The notes beneath the pieces were generated by a model. It ran no database searches. It saw only the letters and a list, made by a program, of their open reading frames with translations, and was not told the DNA's origin. From positions 60,304 through 124,303 of the forward strand of contig JAFUAD010000060.1 of NCBI GenBank assembly GCA_017460835.1: a stretch of DNA of 64,000 nt, written 5' to 3'. This stretch comes from Oscillospiraceae bacterium. Lineage in GTDB: Bacteria; Bacillota; Clostridia; Oscillospirales; Ruminococcaceae. The translations under genes and the position numbers were made by a program. Below are positions 24,210-33,317 of this stretch, one piece after another (position 1 is the first letter of the stretch; every line of letters begins with the position of its first letter).

Positions 24210-25595
24210 GTGAGCAGACTTCTGAAGCCGGAGGGGCTTCGCGGAAAGGCGATGACGGATGTGACGCCGGAGCTGATGCTGCGGCTTGGCAGGGCAGCGG
24301 CACAGGCAATCGGGAAGTCATGCAGTCATCCGCCTGTTTTTTATTTGGCGCATGATACGCGCCTTGCGGCAGATGCCCTCGAAGCGGCACTGTCCGCGGG
24401 CATCTGTGCAGGCGGCGGCCATGCGCACCAGCTCGGCGTGATGCCCTCGGCGGGCATGGCGCTGATGCTTGCGGCAGAGGACGCCGAGGCGGGCATTTCA
24501 CTTTCCGGCGGCGACCTGCCCTTCGAGCAGATCTGCATCCGGCTCTATGCCAAAAGCGGCGCACTGATGTCCGCAGAGCAGCTCGATTCGATCTCGGCGC
24601 TGATGCAGAGCGGAACCGTGAGCTCCGCCGGGAGCGGAAGAACCTGCGGACAGATTCAGCTCCAGACGGATGCTCAGAAGCGCTATCTGCGGCTGCTCGG
24701 AACCCGCCTGACAAGGCCGGGTCTGCGCGAAAAGAATCAGCTTCGCATTGCGCTGGACTGTGCCAACGGCGCAGCCTCGGAGCTTGCGGAGCCGCTGTAT
24801 AAGATGCTCGGCGCCGAGGTGCTCGTGCTGAACGACAACCCCGACGGCATCAACATCAACCAGGAATGCGGCGTGCGGAATACTGACAAGCTCGCGGAAT
24901 TCGTGCAGGATTACAGCTGCGCGGCGGGCTTTGCGTTCGACGGAGACGCCGCGCGGTTTATTGCCGTTGACGAGAACGGCGAAACGCTCGACTGCGACCG
25001 CTGCCTTGCGATTCTCTGCGAGGACAGGATGCAGGAGCAGGCCGCGGCGCCGGCGATGCTGCCGAAAACGATGACACGCGGTGCGGCCGTGACCGTCGAA
25101 ACGAATCTCGGCTTTCTGCGGTATGCGCAGTCCCGCGGGATTCCGGTTCACATGACGCAGCCCGCGCAGCCGTTCATGACGCAGCGGATGCGGAAACTCT
25201 CGCTCCCGCTCGGCGGCGACGGCAGGGGACTGATCTACACCTCGGATTCCCCCGCGCTGGACGGCCTGATCGCGGCGGCCTATCTGCTTCAGGCCATGCA
25301 GCGCACCGGCAAAAAGCTCAGTGAGCTCGCCGCGGTCATGGAGCATGATCCGCAGGTCATGACGCCGGCACGGATTCCGGCATACTGGAAGGAGATCTGG
25401 AAAAACGACCCGGAGATCTCCGGATTCATCGCACAGTGCGAACAGGAGCTCGGCATGGACGGAAGAATCGTCGTGCGCGAGCGGCGGGACGACGCCCCGA
25501 TCATCAATGTCATGGTCGAGGGACGCGATTTCCGCAGAATCAACAGCTATCTGCTCGCAATTACGGAGAAAATCACGCAGTGTACGCACCGCTGA
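24210..25595 (+). CDS. Phosphohexomutase (GlmM-like) homologue lacking its signature loops
   Basis: 461 residues with the overall alpha-D-phosphohexomutase layout (GLRGKAMTDVTPELMLRLGRA at the start, IALDCANGAASELAEPL in the middle). Every signature loop is altered. The phosphoserine loop, normally SASHNP, reads SLSGGDLP (about 97-104); a Ser is kept but HNP is not. The metal loop DGDxDR reads DGDAAR (244-249), losing the third Asp. The sugar loop GExSGH reads GGDGRG (335-340). The phosphate-binding SGTEP loop reads RRDDAP (425-430). It starts at a GTG with GAGAGGAGG upstream. It is probably not an active mutase; a scaffold or regulator is possible. The frame is intact, so this is not a decayed gene. 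Confidence 0.8.
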   Translation: MSRLLKPEGLRGKAMTDVTPELMLRLGRAAAQAIGKSCSHPPVFYLAHDTRLAADALEAALSAGICAGGGHAHQLGVMPSAGMALMLAAEDAEAGISLSGGDLPFEQICIRLYAKSGALMSAEQLDSISALMQSGTVSSAGSGRTCGQIQLQTDAQKRYLRLLGTRLTRPGLREKNQLRIALDCANGAASELAEPLYKMLGAEVLVLNDNPDGININQECGVRNTDKLAEFVQDYSCAAGFAFDGDAARFIAVDENGETLDCDRCLAILCEDRMQEQAAAPAMLPKTMTRGAAVTVETNLGFLRYAQSRGIPVHMTQPAQPFMTQRMRKLSLPLGGDGRGLIYTSDSPALDGLIAAAYLLQAMQRTGKKLSELAAVMEHDPQVMTPARIPAYWKEIWKNDPEISGFIAQCEQELGMDGRIVVRERRDDAPIINVMVEGRDFRRINSYLLAITEKITQCTHR

Positions 25596-25613
25596 GAAAA
25601 TATGGGAGAAGAA

Positions 25614-26006
25614 ATGGAACCGATCTGGAATACGCTGTATGATGCGGCAAAGCGCGTGCTGAATGCGCGCAGAATCTCGGAATATGTCACCGCCGGAGAG
25701 GTTTCGGCGGCGATTCTGTCAAAATCCGGAAAAATCTATACCGGCGTCTGCGTCGATACCTGCTCGACGCTCGGCATCTGCGCGGAGCGGAATGCGATCT
25801 TTGCGATGCTGACGGCAGGGGAGCACGAGATCGACAAGGTGATCGCAATTCTGCCGGACGGAAGCTCCGGCGCACCCTGCGGCGCCTGCCGGGAGCTGAT
25901 GGTACAGCTCATGCCGGAGACCTACGGTGACATCGAGATCATGATGGATATGCAGACCGGCCGGGTCATGAAAATGGCGGAGCTGACACCGGAATGGTGG
26001 ATCTGA
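25614..26006 (+). CDS. Cytidine deaminase-family protein
   Basis: 130 residues of the CDA fold: zinc motifs CAERNAI (with the catalytic Glu) and PCGACRE. Usual cytidine deaminases turn cytidine into uridine for salvage; the C-terminus (MKMAELTPEWW) is typical of the blasticidin-deaminase-like branch. I chose the ATG at 25614 with GGGAG upstream; an ATG at 25602 is also in frame. The gene follows the phosphohexomutase homologue by 18 bp. Confidence 0.85.
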   Translation: MEPIWNTLYDAAKRVLNARRISEYVTAGEVSAAILSKSGKIYTGVCVDTCSTLGICAERNAIFAMLTAGEHEIDKVIAILPDGSSGAPCGACRELMVQLMPETYGDIEIMMDMQTGRVMKMAELTPEWWI

Positions 26007-26019
26007 CGGAGGAGGCCGC

Positions 26020-26898
26020 ATGAGAATCGCAGAGCATTGGGCGGATTATCGCCTGATTGATACAAAATCCGGCGAGCGGCTGGAGCGCTGGGGCGAGATC
26101 ACGCTGATCCGCCCCGACCCGCAGGTGATCTGGCAGACTTCGCCGCTGACCGACCTCTGGGCGCATGCCGACGGGCATTATCACCGCTCAAAATCCGGCG
26201 GCGGAAGCTGGGAATACCGCAGAAAGCCGCCTGAGAGCTGGCAGATCGGATACGGGGAGCTTCGGTTTATTGTGCGCCCGACCGGCTTCAAGCATACCGG
26301 ACTGTTCCCGGAGCAGGCGGTCAACTGGGACTGGATGCAGGAGACAATCCGCAGCGCCGGCAGACCGGTTCGTGTGCTGAACCTCTTTGCCTATACCGGC
26401 GGCGCAACGCTTGCCTGCGCGGCAGCGGGCGCGGAGGTCTGTCATGTGGATGCGGCAAAGGGCATGGTGCAGTGGGCGCGTGAAAATGCCGCCGCCTCTG
26501 GGCTGAGCGACAGGCCGATCCGCTGGATCGTGGATGACTGCGAGAAGTTTATCCGCCGGGAGGCGCGCCGCGGCAAGACCTATGACGCAATCATCATGGA
26601 CCCGCCGAGCTACGGCAGAGGCCCCGGCGGCGAGATCTGGAAGCTCGAAAACAGCATTTATCCGCTCGTGGAGGCATGTCTTGATGTGCTGTCACCGGAG
26701 CCGCTGTTCTTTTTGCTCAACAGCTACACGACCGGGCTTTCGCCCTCGGTCATGGGCTATCTGCTGCACAGCCTGATCGTGCCGAAATTCGGCGGGACAG
26801 TTTCCGCTGATGAAATCGGCCTGCCGGTGGAGCTTACGAAGGCAGCGCTGCCCTGCGGTGCGACCGCGATCTGGTCGGCATCCCCGAAGGAAATGTGA
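26020..26898 (+). CDS. Class I SAM methyltransferase, RlmI/RlmK-like
   Basis: 292 residues. The SAM-binding region shows LNLFAYTGGATLACAAAGAEV and the catalytic-type IIMDPPSYGRG, as in the 23S rRNA cytosine methyltransferases RlmI and RlmK. It lacks a PUA domain, so it is the short form found in many bacteria. Substrate is inferred, probably rRNA. GGAGGAGG precedes the ATG, 13 bp after the deaminase gene. Confidence 0.8.
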   Translation: MRIAEHWADYRLIDTKSGERLERWGEITLIRPDPQVIWQTSPLTDLWAHADGHYHRSKSGGGSWEYRRKPPESWQIGYGELRFIVRPTGFKHTGLFPEQAVNWDWMQETIRSAGRPVRVLNLFAYTGGATLACAAAGAEVCHVDAAKGMVQWARENAAASGLSDRPIRWIVDDCEKFIRREARRGKTYDAIIMDPPSYGRGPGGEIWKLENSIYPLVEACLDVLSPEPLFFLLNSYTTGLSPSVMGYLLHSLIVPKFGGTVSADEIGLPVELTKAALPCGATAIWSASPKEM

Positions 26899-26905
26899 GA
26901 AAACA

Positions 26906-27373
26906 ATGGAGCTCAGACGTTTTAAGGAGCAGGACGCGGCGGAAACGGCGCAGGTGGTTGCAGATACGCTGAGAATCAGCAACAGCTCCGATTATCCGCC
27001 CGAATACATCGACGAAACCATTGCGGCACACAATGCTGCGGTTCTGACAGAGCGCGCGCAGCAGGGACATACATATGTTGCCTGCGACGGCGAACGCATC
27101 GTCGGGACTGGCACGATCGCGCCCTTCTGGGGCAGCGAGACGGAGAGCATCCTGCTGACCGTTTTCGTGCTGCCGGAATATCAGGGCAGGGGCATCGGCC
27201 GCGCGATCATCGAAACGCTTGAGCAGGACGAATACGCCCTGCGCGCTCGGCGCATTGAGATTCCGGCCTCGCTGACCGCTGTGCAGTTTTACCGGCATCT
27301 CGGATATGATTACAAAAACGGCGTGACCGAACCGGAGGACGGTTCTATGTACCGCCTCGAAAAATTCAGGTGA
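26906..27373 (+). CDS. GNAT-family N-acetyltransferase
   Basis: 155 residues from the ATG at 26906. The acetyl-CoA binding motif VLPEYQGRGIGRAIIETLE and the later AVQFYRHLGYDY are typical of GNAT enzymes. The substrate cannot be predicted. It sits 7 bp after the methyltransferase and 21 bp before ecfA1. Confidence 0.88.
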   Translation: MELRRFKEQDAAETAQVVADTLRISNSSDYPPEYIDETIAAHNAAVLTERAQQGHTYVACDGERIVGTGTIAPFWGSETESILLTVFVLPEYQGRGIGRAIIETLEQDEYALRARRIEIPASLTAVQFYRHLGYDYKNGVTEPEDGSMYRLEKFR

Positions 27374-27394
27374 ACAAGTAAGCACGGAGAATCT

Positions 27395-28282
27395 ATGGAA
27401 CCACTGATCAAGCTGGACAATGTCCGGTTCTCTTATCCCGCCGATGCGGAGAACAGCGAGCCGGCTGAGGTGCTGAAGGGCATCTCACTGGAATTTGAGC
27501 ACGGCGAGCTGGTCGCGGTGCTGGGGCATAACGGCTCCGGCAAATCCACGATGGCGAAGCTGATGAACGCGATTCTGCTGCCGACAGAGGGCAGCGTCAC
27601 GGTCGCCGGAATCGACACAAAAAATGAGGAAAAGCTGCTGGAGATCCGGCAGCATGTGGGCATGGTCTTTCAGAATCCCGATAATCAGATCGTCGCGACG
27701 ATCGTCGAGGAGGATGTCGCCTTCGGGCTCGAAAACCTCGGCGTCCCGACGGACGAAATGCGCATCCGCGTCGATCAGGCGCTCCATGCGGTCGGGATGT
27801 ACGAATACCGTGAGCATGCGCCGCATCAGCTTTCCGGCGGCCAGAAGCAGCGGGTTGCGATCGCGGGGATTATCGCGATGCGACCGGACTGCATCGTGCT
27901 CGACGAGCCGACCGCCATGCTTGATCCGCAGGGGCGGAAGGAGGTCATGCGCACGGTGAAGATGCTGAACCGGGATTACGGAATTACCGTGATTCTGATT
28001 ACGCATGAGATGGACGAGGCCGCGCAGTGTGACAGAGTGATCGTGGTCGATCACGGGGCGGTGCATCTGGATGCGCCGCCTGAGAAGGTGTTTTCCCATG
28101 TAGAGGAGATGCGCGCACTGGGACTGGATGTCCCGCAGGTGACGGAGCTGTGCGAGGTTCTGCGGCAGGCAGGCTATGCACTGGATCCGGAGATTCTTGA
28201 TGTCAGCGCGTGCGTCGATGCGATCGCGGAACTATTTTCGCAGAAAGGAATCACGCAGAATGCCGATTCTGGAAGCAAATAA
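27395..28282 (+). CDS. ecfA1: ECF transporter ATPase EcfA1
   Basis: 295 residues: Walker A GHNGSGKST, Q-loop MVFQNPDNQIVATIVEEDVAF, signature LSGGQKQRVAIA, Walker B CIVLDEPTAML and the EMDEAAQCDRVIV region. NPDNQ after the Q is the mark of EcfA1. With EcfA2 and EcfT it forms the shared energising module for vitamin uptake by separate S components. It overlaps ecfA2 by 23 nt. Confidence 0.95.
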   Translation: MEPLIKLDNVRFSYPADAENSEPAEVLKGISLEFEHGELVAVLGHNGSGKSTMAKLMNAILLPTEGSVTVAGIDTKNEEKLLEIRQHVGMVFQNPDNQIVATIVEEDVAFGLENLGVPTDEMRIRVDQALHAVGMYEYREHAPHQLSGGQKQRVAIAGIIAMRPDCIVLDEPTAMLDPQGRKEVMRTVKMLNRDYGITVILITHEMDEAAQCDRVIVVDHGAVHLDAPPEKVFSHVEEMRALGLDVPQVTELCEVLRQAGYALDPEILDVSACVDAIAELFSQKGITQNADSGSK

Positions 28283-29126
28283 CCTGACCTATACATACAG
28301 CATCGGCTCGCCGTTTGAGAAAACAGCGGTCGATCATATCAATCTGCAAATCGAGCAGGGCGAGTTTGTCGGCATCATCGGGCATACCGGCTCCGGAAAA
28401 TCGACGCTGATGCAGATGATGAACGGGCTGCTGAAGCCGACGGAGGGAACCGTTCTGCTCGACGGCAGGGATATCTGGGAGAAAAAAGCCGACCGCCGCG
28501 CCGTGCGGTTTCAGGTCGGGCTGGTGTTTCAGTATCCGGAGTATCAGCTTTTTGAGGAGACGGTCTATCAGGATATCGCCTTCGGCCCGAAGAATATGGG
28601 GCTCGAAAAGGATGAGATCGACCGGCGTGTCCGCGAGACCGCGGAGATCGTCGGGCTGGATGCGTCGCTGCTGGAGAAGTCGCCGTATGCGCTCTCCGGC
28701 GGACAGAAGCGCCGTGCCGCGATTGCCGGCGTCATGGCAATGGAACCGCGTGTGCTGATTCTCGATGAACCGACCGCCGGGCTCGACCCGATCGGCAGAA
28801 CCACGATTCTGACGCAGCTTCGCGAATATCACAGGCGGACAGGCTGCACGGTCATGCTGGTTTCGCACAGCATGGAGGATGTGGCAAAATACGTCTCAAA
28901 GCTGCTGGTGCTCTCGCATGCGAAGGTCGTGTGCTATGACACGCCGGCAAATGTCTTTGCGCGCGGCAGCGAGCTGGAGAGCATGGGGCTGGCGCTGCCG
29001 CAGATCACCAGAGTGTTCCATGAGCTGAGGGCGCGCGGCATGGACTTCCCGGAGGAGGTCTATACCGTGAAATTCGGCGCGGAGCTCCTGAAGGCCAGAC
29101 TGGAAGGGAGTGCGCCGGTATGCTGA
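28260..29126 (+). CDS. ecfA2: ECF transporter ATPase EcfA2
   Basis: 288 residues from the ATG at 28260 (MPILEANNLTYTY), with AAAGGA upstream. Walker A GHTGSGKST, Q-loop VFQYPEYQLFEETV, signature LSGGQKRRAAIAG, Walker B VLILDEPTAGLDP. QYPEYQLFE is the EcfA2 form. It overlaps ecfT by 7 nt. Confidence 0.95.
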   Translation: MPILEANNLTYTYSIGSPFEKTAVDHINLQIEQGEFVGIIGHTGSGKSTLMQMMNGLLKPTEGTVLLDGRDIWEKKADRRAVRFQVGLVFQYPEYQLFEETVYQDIAFGPKNMGLEKDEIDRRVRETAEIVGLDASLLEKSPYALSGGQKRRAAIAGVMAMEPRVLILDEPTAGLDPIGRTTILTQLREYHRRTGCTVMLVSHSMEDVAKYVSKLLVLSHAKVVCYDTPANVFARGSELESMGLALPQITRVFHELRARGMDFPEEVYTVKFGAELLKARLEGSAPVC

Positions 29127-29929
29127 AGGATATCACGCTCGGACAGTATTTTCCGATCAACAGCGTCGTACACCGCATGGACGCGCGCTTCAAAATCATC
29201 ATCACAATGCTGTTTCTCGTGATGCTGTTCTGGGGGCAGCGCGTGACGACGCTCGCAGCAGGGCTGCTCTTTGTCATTGTCGCGACCGCCTGCTCGAAGA
29301 TTCCGCTGAAAATGCTGGTGAAAAGCATCAAGCCGATCGTGCCGGTGCTGATTATCACGGGGCTGTTCAATCTGCTCCTGCTGGACGGCGGCAAGACCTA
29401 CTGGAGATGGCATTTCCTGAAGCTGACCGAGGAGGGCATCCAGACCTCTGCGTTTATGATCGTGCGCATCTGCCTGCTGATCGCGGGCACCTCGCTGCTG
29501 ACCTATACGACCTCGCCGATCGTCCTGACGGACGCGATCGAGGCGCTGCTTTCTCCGCTGAAAAAGCTGAAAATGCCGGTGCATGAGCTGGCGATGATGA
29601 TGACGATTGCGCTGCGGTTTATCCCGACGCTGATCGAGGAGACCGACAAGATCATGTCCGCACAGAAGGCGCGCGGCGCCGATCTCGAAAGCGGCGGGCT
29701 GATGCAGCGTGTCAAAGCGCTGACGCCGATTCTGATTCCGCTCTTTGTCTCGGCATTCCGCCGGGCGGAGGAGCTCGCGCTGGCAATGGAATGCCGCTGC
29801 TATCACGGCGGCGAGGGCAGAACCCGCCTGCGCGTGCTGAAAAGCGGCCTGCGGGATTACATCGCCCTGATCTTCACGCTGCTGATGTTTGCAGCGGTCA
29901 TCCTCTGCAATATTTTTGTGAAATTCTGA
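29120..29929 (+). CDS. ecfT: ECF transporter transmembrane subunit EcfT
   Basis: 269 residues, about five or six membrane helices, starting MLKDITLGQYFPINSVVHRMDAR when read in two parts. The coupling motifs ADLESGGL and the AMECRCYHGG (Ala-x-x-x-Arg-x-Tyr/Gly type) region link to the two ATPases. The only S component in the window is bioY at 50.5 kb, so this is probably the general module for several vitamins. Confidence 0.94.
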   Translation: MLKDITLGQYFPINSVVHRMDARFKIIITMLFLVMLFWGQRVTTLAAGLLFVIVATACSKIPLKMLVKSIKPIVPVLIITGLFNLLLLDGGKTYWRWHFLKLTEEGIQTSAFMIVRICLLIAGTSLLTYTTSPIVLTDAIEALLSPLKKLKMPVHELAMMMTIALRFIPTLIEETDKIMSAQKARGADLESGGLMQRVKALTPILIPLFVSAFRRAEELALAMECRCYHGGEGRTRLRVLKSGLRDYIALIFTLLMFAAVILCNIFVKF

Positions 29930-29935
29930 TTTGCT

Positions 29936-32524
29936 ATGAAAAAGAACCGGATTTATCATTTGCTGAGCTTTCTGCTGCCGTGTATCGGCATGCTGCTGCT
30001 GTTTGCAGCCGGCGGCCGGTATCCCTTCGGCAGCGCGACCGCTCTGGAATCGGATGCGGCGATTCAGTATTATCCGTTTACGCTGCTGCTGCGGAATGCC
30101 GTGCGCGGCGGGCATTCGCTGTTCTATTCGTGGAGCGGCGGGCTCGGCATCAATCTCTGGAGCACCGCAGCCTATTACTGCACGAATCTCTGGAGCATTG
30201 TCTGCATCGCGCTGCCGCAGACATGGATTCCGCTGTTTCTGACGCTGACGATCTGCGTGCGGATCGGGCTTGCGGGGCTGTTTTTTTCGGTGCTGCTGCG
30301 GGCGGTCCGGCGGGAGCTTGATTTTTCCGCCGTGATCTTCTCCGTGCTGTATGCCATGAACATGTGGTATCTGGTGAATTTCTATCAGCTCATCTGGCTC
30401 GATACAGTCGCGCTGACGCCGCTTGTGCTCGCGGGGCTGATGTTTCTGGTGCGCGACGGGAAGCCGGGGCTTTATACGGCGGCGCTCTTTTTCTCGCTGA
30501 TCTTCAACCCGTACATGAGCTGGATGACCTGCCTGATGACCGGGCTTTGCTGGCTGATTCTGCTGACCGTGCTGAAAAAGCCGGTGCGGACATGGCCGCG
30601 GGAGGCCGGCAGATTTCTGGGGCATTCGCTGCTTGCGGCGGGGCTCGGCGCGGTGCTGCTGCTGCCGATGGCATGGACGCTGCATGAATACAGCGCGCCC
30701 GGTACCGGCATGCCGGCGCTGACGCAGACCGAATTTCCGCTGTTGCAGGGCTTTGGGCGGCTTGTGAGCTTTACCTACCCGTTCCTGCATATCGGCGCAC
30801 CGAATCTTTCGGGCAGTATGCTCGGCGTGCTGCTGCTCGGCGGATATCTGACCGAACGCCGGATCCCGCTGCGGGAGCGCCTTCTGACGGCAGGGCTGTT
30901 CCTGTTTCTGATGCTGAGCCTCTGGTATTCCCCGCTCAGCTATCTCTGGCACGGCTTCCACACCCCGCACGGCTTTATCCACCGCTTTGCGCATCTGGTT
31001 CCGCTGGTGCTGCTGTTCATGGGCTGGCGCTATACGACCGCCGCCGATGACGGCTCCGGCAGCAAAAAGCGGCTTTGGCAGCTCATTCCGATGCTTCTGT
31101 GCAGTGCCGCAGCCGCGGTGCTCTCGCAGATTTACGATACGACCGATGTGGTGCTGGTCTGCGCCGTGCTGGTCATGCTCTACGCCGGCATTTATGCGCT
31201 GCGGATGCTGAAGCCGCAGAAGCGGACGGCGTTTTTCGCGCTGCTGCTGAGCGTATCGCTCGGCGAAACCGCACTGAATGCCGATCTGACCGCCGGTACG
31301 GCCTCCCCGCAGTTTGCCGCGGATGACTTAACCCCCGATGCGAACATGCAGCAGGCCGCCGATGCCGTGCGCGCGGATGCGGCGGCGCAGGGCTTTGCCG
31401 TTTACCGGACGGCGATGTACCCCTACCGGAGCTATAATCCGGAGCTGCTGTATGATCTGCCCTACGGCGGCAGCTTTTACAGCTCGCTGATTCCCGATTC
31501 GCTCTGCGTGACCTGCGGCGCGCTCGGGATGGATTCGGGCTCGGGGCTGAATTACTACTTTTATCAGGAGCTTCCGCCGGTTTCCATGCTGCTGACCGGC
31601 CTGCAATATGTTGTGATGCCGAATGCCAAGCTCCCCGCATCCTGCTACCGGCAGCTCGGCGATACATGGGCATATGCGTTTCGCTATGACGCGCTTTCCG
31701 GCTTTCTGATCCCGCAGACTGCGGCAGAGATGCCCGAAATGACTGATAGGATCGCCGTGCAGCAGGTGCTGTTTTCGGCAATCACCGGCCTTGATATCCC
31801 GCTTTATACAGCGCTTCCGGCCGAATATTCCGCAGAAAACGGCGCAGAGATCACCAAAACCGGCGATCACGCCTATCACTGCATCACCGGCAGCGAGTAT
31901 GAGACACTGACATTTTCGTTTTCTGCGGATGCCGACGGCTGGTATGTTTATTTTCTGAATATGGATGCCGGGATGACAGCGGGCGTCAAGGCATATCAGA
32001 TCACGGCTGACGACCGCCCCGTTATCTCAGATAATTACTGGATGGGCGGCGCATTTGCGGTGTCGAAATTTTTAGAGCAGATCGGCGCGCTGGATGCCGG
32101 GCAGACTGTGACCGTTTCGCTGACCGTGCGCCCCGGAACCGAAGGGACCGTGGATGTATACGCCGCGCGTCAAAATGATGACGCAGCGGAGGCAGGATAT
32201 CAGGTTCTGCGGCAGAATGCCATGACCGAAACAGCCCGCATCGATACCGAAATCCGCGGGACTGTGACCGCAGAGGGCGACCGGCTGCTGTATCTGCCCG
32301 TGCCGTATGAGAGCGGCTGGACTGCTTATGTTGACGGCGAAAAGACGGATACCTGCCGCGTTTTCGGCGGTATGCTCGGCATCCGGCTCAGCAGCGGAGC
32401 ACATGAGATCCGGCTGCGCTTTCTCCCGCGCGGGCTGATCGCCGGCGGCATCATCACCCTGCTGTCGGCGGTATGCGCGGTGTTCCTTTGCATCCGGCGC
32501 AGACGAAAAAACCAAAGGAGCTGA
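29936..32524 (+). CDS. YfhO-family membrane protein
   Basis: 862 residues. The N-terminal half has many membrane helices; near the start is DAAIQYYPF followed by FYSWSGGLGINLWS, a typical YfhO pattern. The C-terminal half is extracellular with a final helix and a basic tail (RRRRKNQR). YfhO in Gram-positives is a GT-C-like glycosyltransferase used in modifying cell-wall polymers such as lipoteichoic acid. The activity here is inferred from family. It lies 6 bp after ecfT and 4 bp before truA. Confidence 0.85.
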   Translation: MKKNRIYHLLSFLLPCIGMLLLFAAGGRYPFGSATALESDAAIQYYPFTLLLRNAVRGGHSLFYSWSGGLGINLWSTAAYYCTNLWSIVCIALPQTWIPLFLTLTICVRIGLAGLFFSVLLRAVRRELDFSAVIFSVLYAMNMWYLVNFYQLIWLDTVALTPLVLAGLMFLVRDGKPGLYTAALFFSLIFNPYMSWMTCLMTGLCWLILLTVLKKPVRTWPREAGRFLGHSLLAAGLGAVLLLPMAWTLHEYSAPGTGMPALTQTEFPLLQGFGRLVSFTYPFLHIGAPNLSGSMLGVLLLGGYLTERRIPLRERLLTAGLFLFLMLSLWYSPLSYLWHGFHTPHGFIHRFAHLVPLVLLFMGWRYTTAADDGSGSKKRLWQLIPMLLCSAAAAVLSQIYDTTDVVLVCAVLVMLYAGIYALRMLKPQKRTAFFALLLSVSLGETALNADLTAGTASPQFAADDLTPDANMQQAADAVRADAAAQGFAVYRTAMYPYRSYNPELLYDLPYGGSFYSSLIPDSLCVTCGALGMDSGSGLNYYFYQELPPVSMLLTGLQYVVMPNAKLPASCYRQLGDTWAYAFRYDALSGFLIPQTAAEMPEMTDRIAVQQVLFSAITGLDIPLYTALPAEYSAENGAEITKTGDHAYHCITGSEYETLTFSFSADADGWYVYFLNMDAGMTAGVKAYQITADDRPVISDNYWMGGAFAVSKFLEQIGALDAGQTVTVSLTVRPGTEGTVDVYAARQNDDAAEAGYQVLRQNAMTETARIDTEIRGTVTAEGDRLLYLPVPYESGWTAYVDGEKTDTCRVFGGMLGIRLSSGAHEIRLRFLPRGLIAGGIITLLSAVCAVFLCIRRRRKNQRS

Positions 32525-32528
32525 CGCT

Positions 32529-33305
32529 TTGCGGACAATCAAAATGACAATCGCCTACCGCGGCACGCGTTATCACGGCTTTCAGCGGCAGCCGAACGCC
32601 GTGACGGTACAGGGCGAGCTGGAGAAGCAGCTTTCCCGCGTCCTGAACGGTGCAACGACCGTTTACGGCTGCTCGCGCACGGACACCGGCGTACACGCCA
32701 ACGAATTCGTGCTGCATTTTTTCACGGAGCGTGAGATTCGCTGCAAGAATCTCGTGCGTGCGCTGAACGGCTATCTGCCGGACGACATCTCGGTGCTTTC
32801 GGCGGAGGATGCCGCTGCGGATTTCCATGCGCGGTTTGACTGCCGCGGGAAGGAATACCTCTACCGGATTCACTGTCACGAGAGCAAAAACCCATTCCTG
32901 ACCGATCTTGCGTATCATTACCGCAGGCCGCTGGATACCGATAAAATCCGCGAGGCGGCGCGTGCGGTCGTCGGGACGCATGATTTCCACAGCTTTTGTG
33001 CGCAGGCGGCGCCGGAGACAAACTGCATCCGGACGATCTACGGGACGGATGTGCAGCGCAGCGGTTCGGATGTGCGCATCTATATCCGCGGAGACGGCTT
33101 TTTATACAACATGGTGCGGATTTTCGTCGGCACGCTGCTGGATATCAATGAGGGCGTGTTTCCGCCCAGTGCGATGCCCGGCATTCTTGCCGCAGGGGAC
33201 CGTCTCGCGGCCGGGAGAACGGCGATGGCGCACGGGCTTTACCTGAACAGAGTGTTTTATTCCGATGCCGTAATCACCGGCACGGACTCACAGAACAACG
33301 ATTGA
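32529..33305 (+). CDS. truA: tRNA pseudouridine synthase TruA
   Basis: 258 residues starting TIKMTIAYRGTRYHGFQRQP. The catalytic Asp is in GCSRTDTGVHA, and the later YNMVRIFVGTLLDI is also conserved. TruA makes pseudouridine at positions 38-40 of tRNA anticodon arms. The TTG at 32529 has AAAGGAG 8 nt upstream, better than the internal ATG at 32544. In Firmicutes truA often follows ecfT, here with yfhO inserted. Confidence 0.95.
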   Translation: MRTIKMTIAYRGTRYHGFQRQPNAVTVQGELEKQLSRVLNGATTVYGCSRTDTGVHANEFVLHFFTEREIRCKNLVRALNGYLPDDISVLSAEDAAADFHARFDCRGKEYLYRIHCHESKNPFLTDLAYHYRRPLDTDKIREAARAVVGTHDFHSFCAQAAPETNCIRTIYGTDVQRSGSDVRIYIRGDGFLYNMVRIFVGTLLDINEGVFPPSAMPGILAAGDRLAAGRTAMAHGLYLNRVFYSDAVITGTDSQNND

Positions 33306-33317
33306 ACGGAGAAACAG

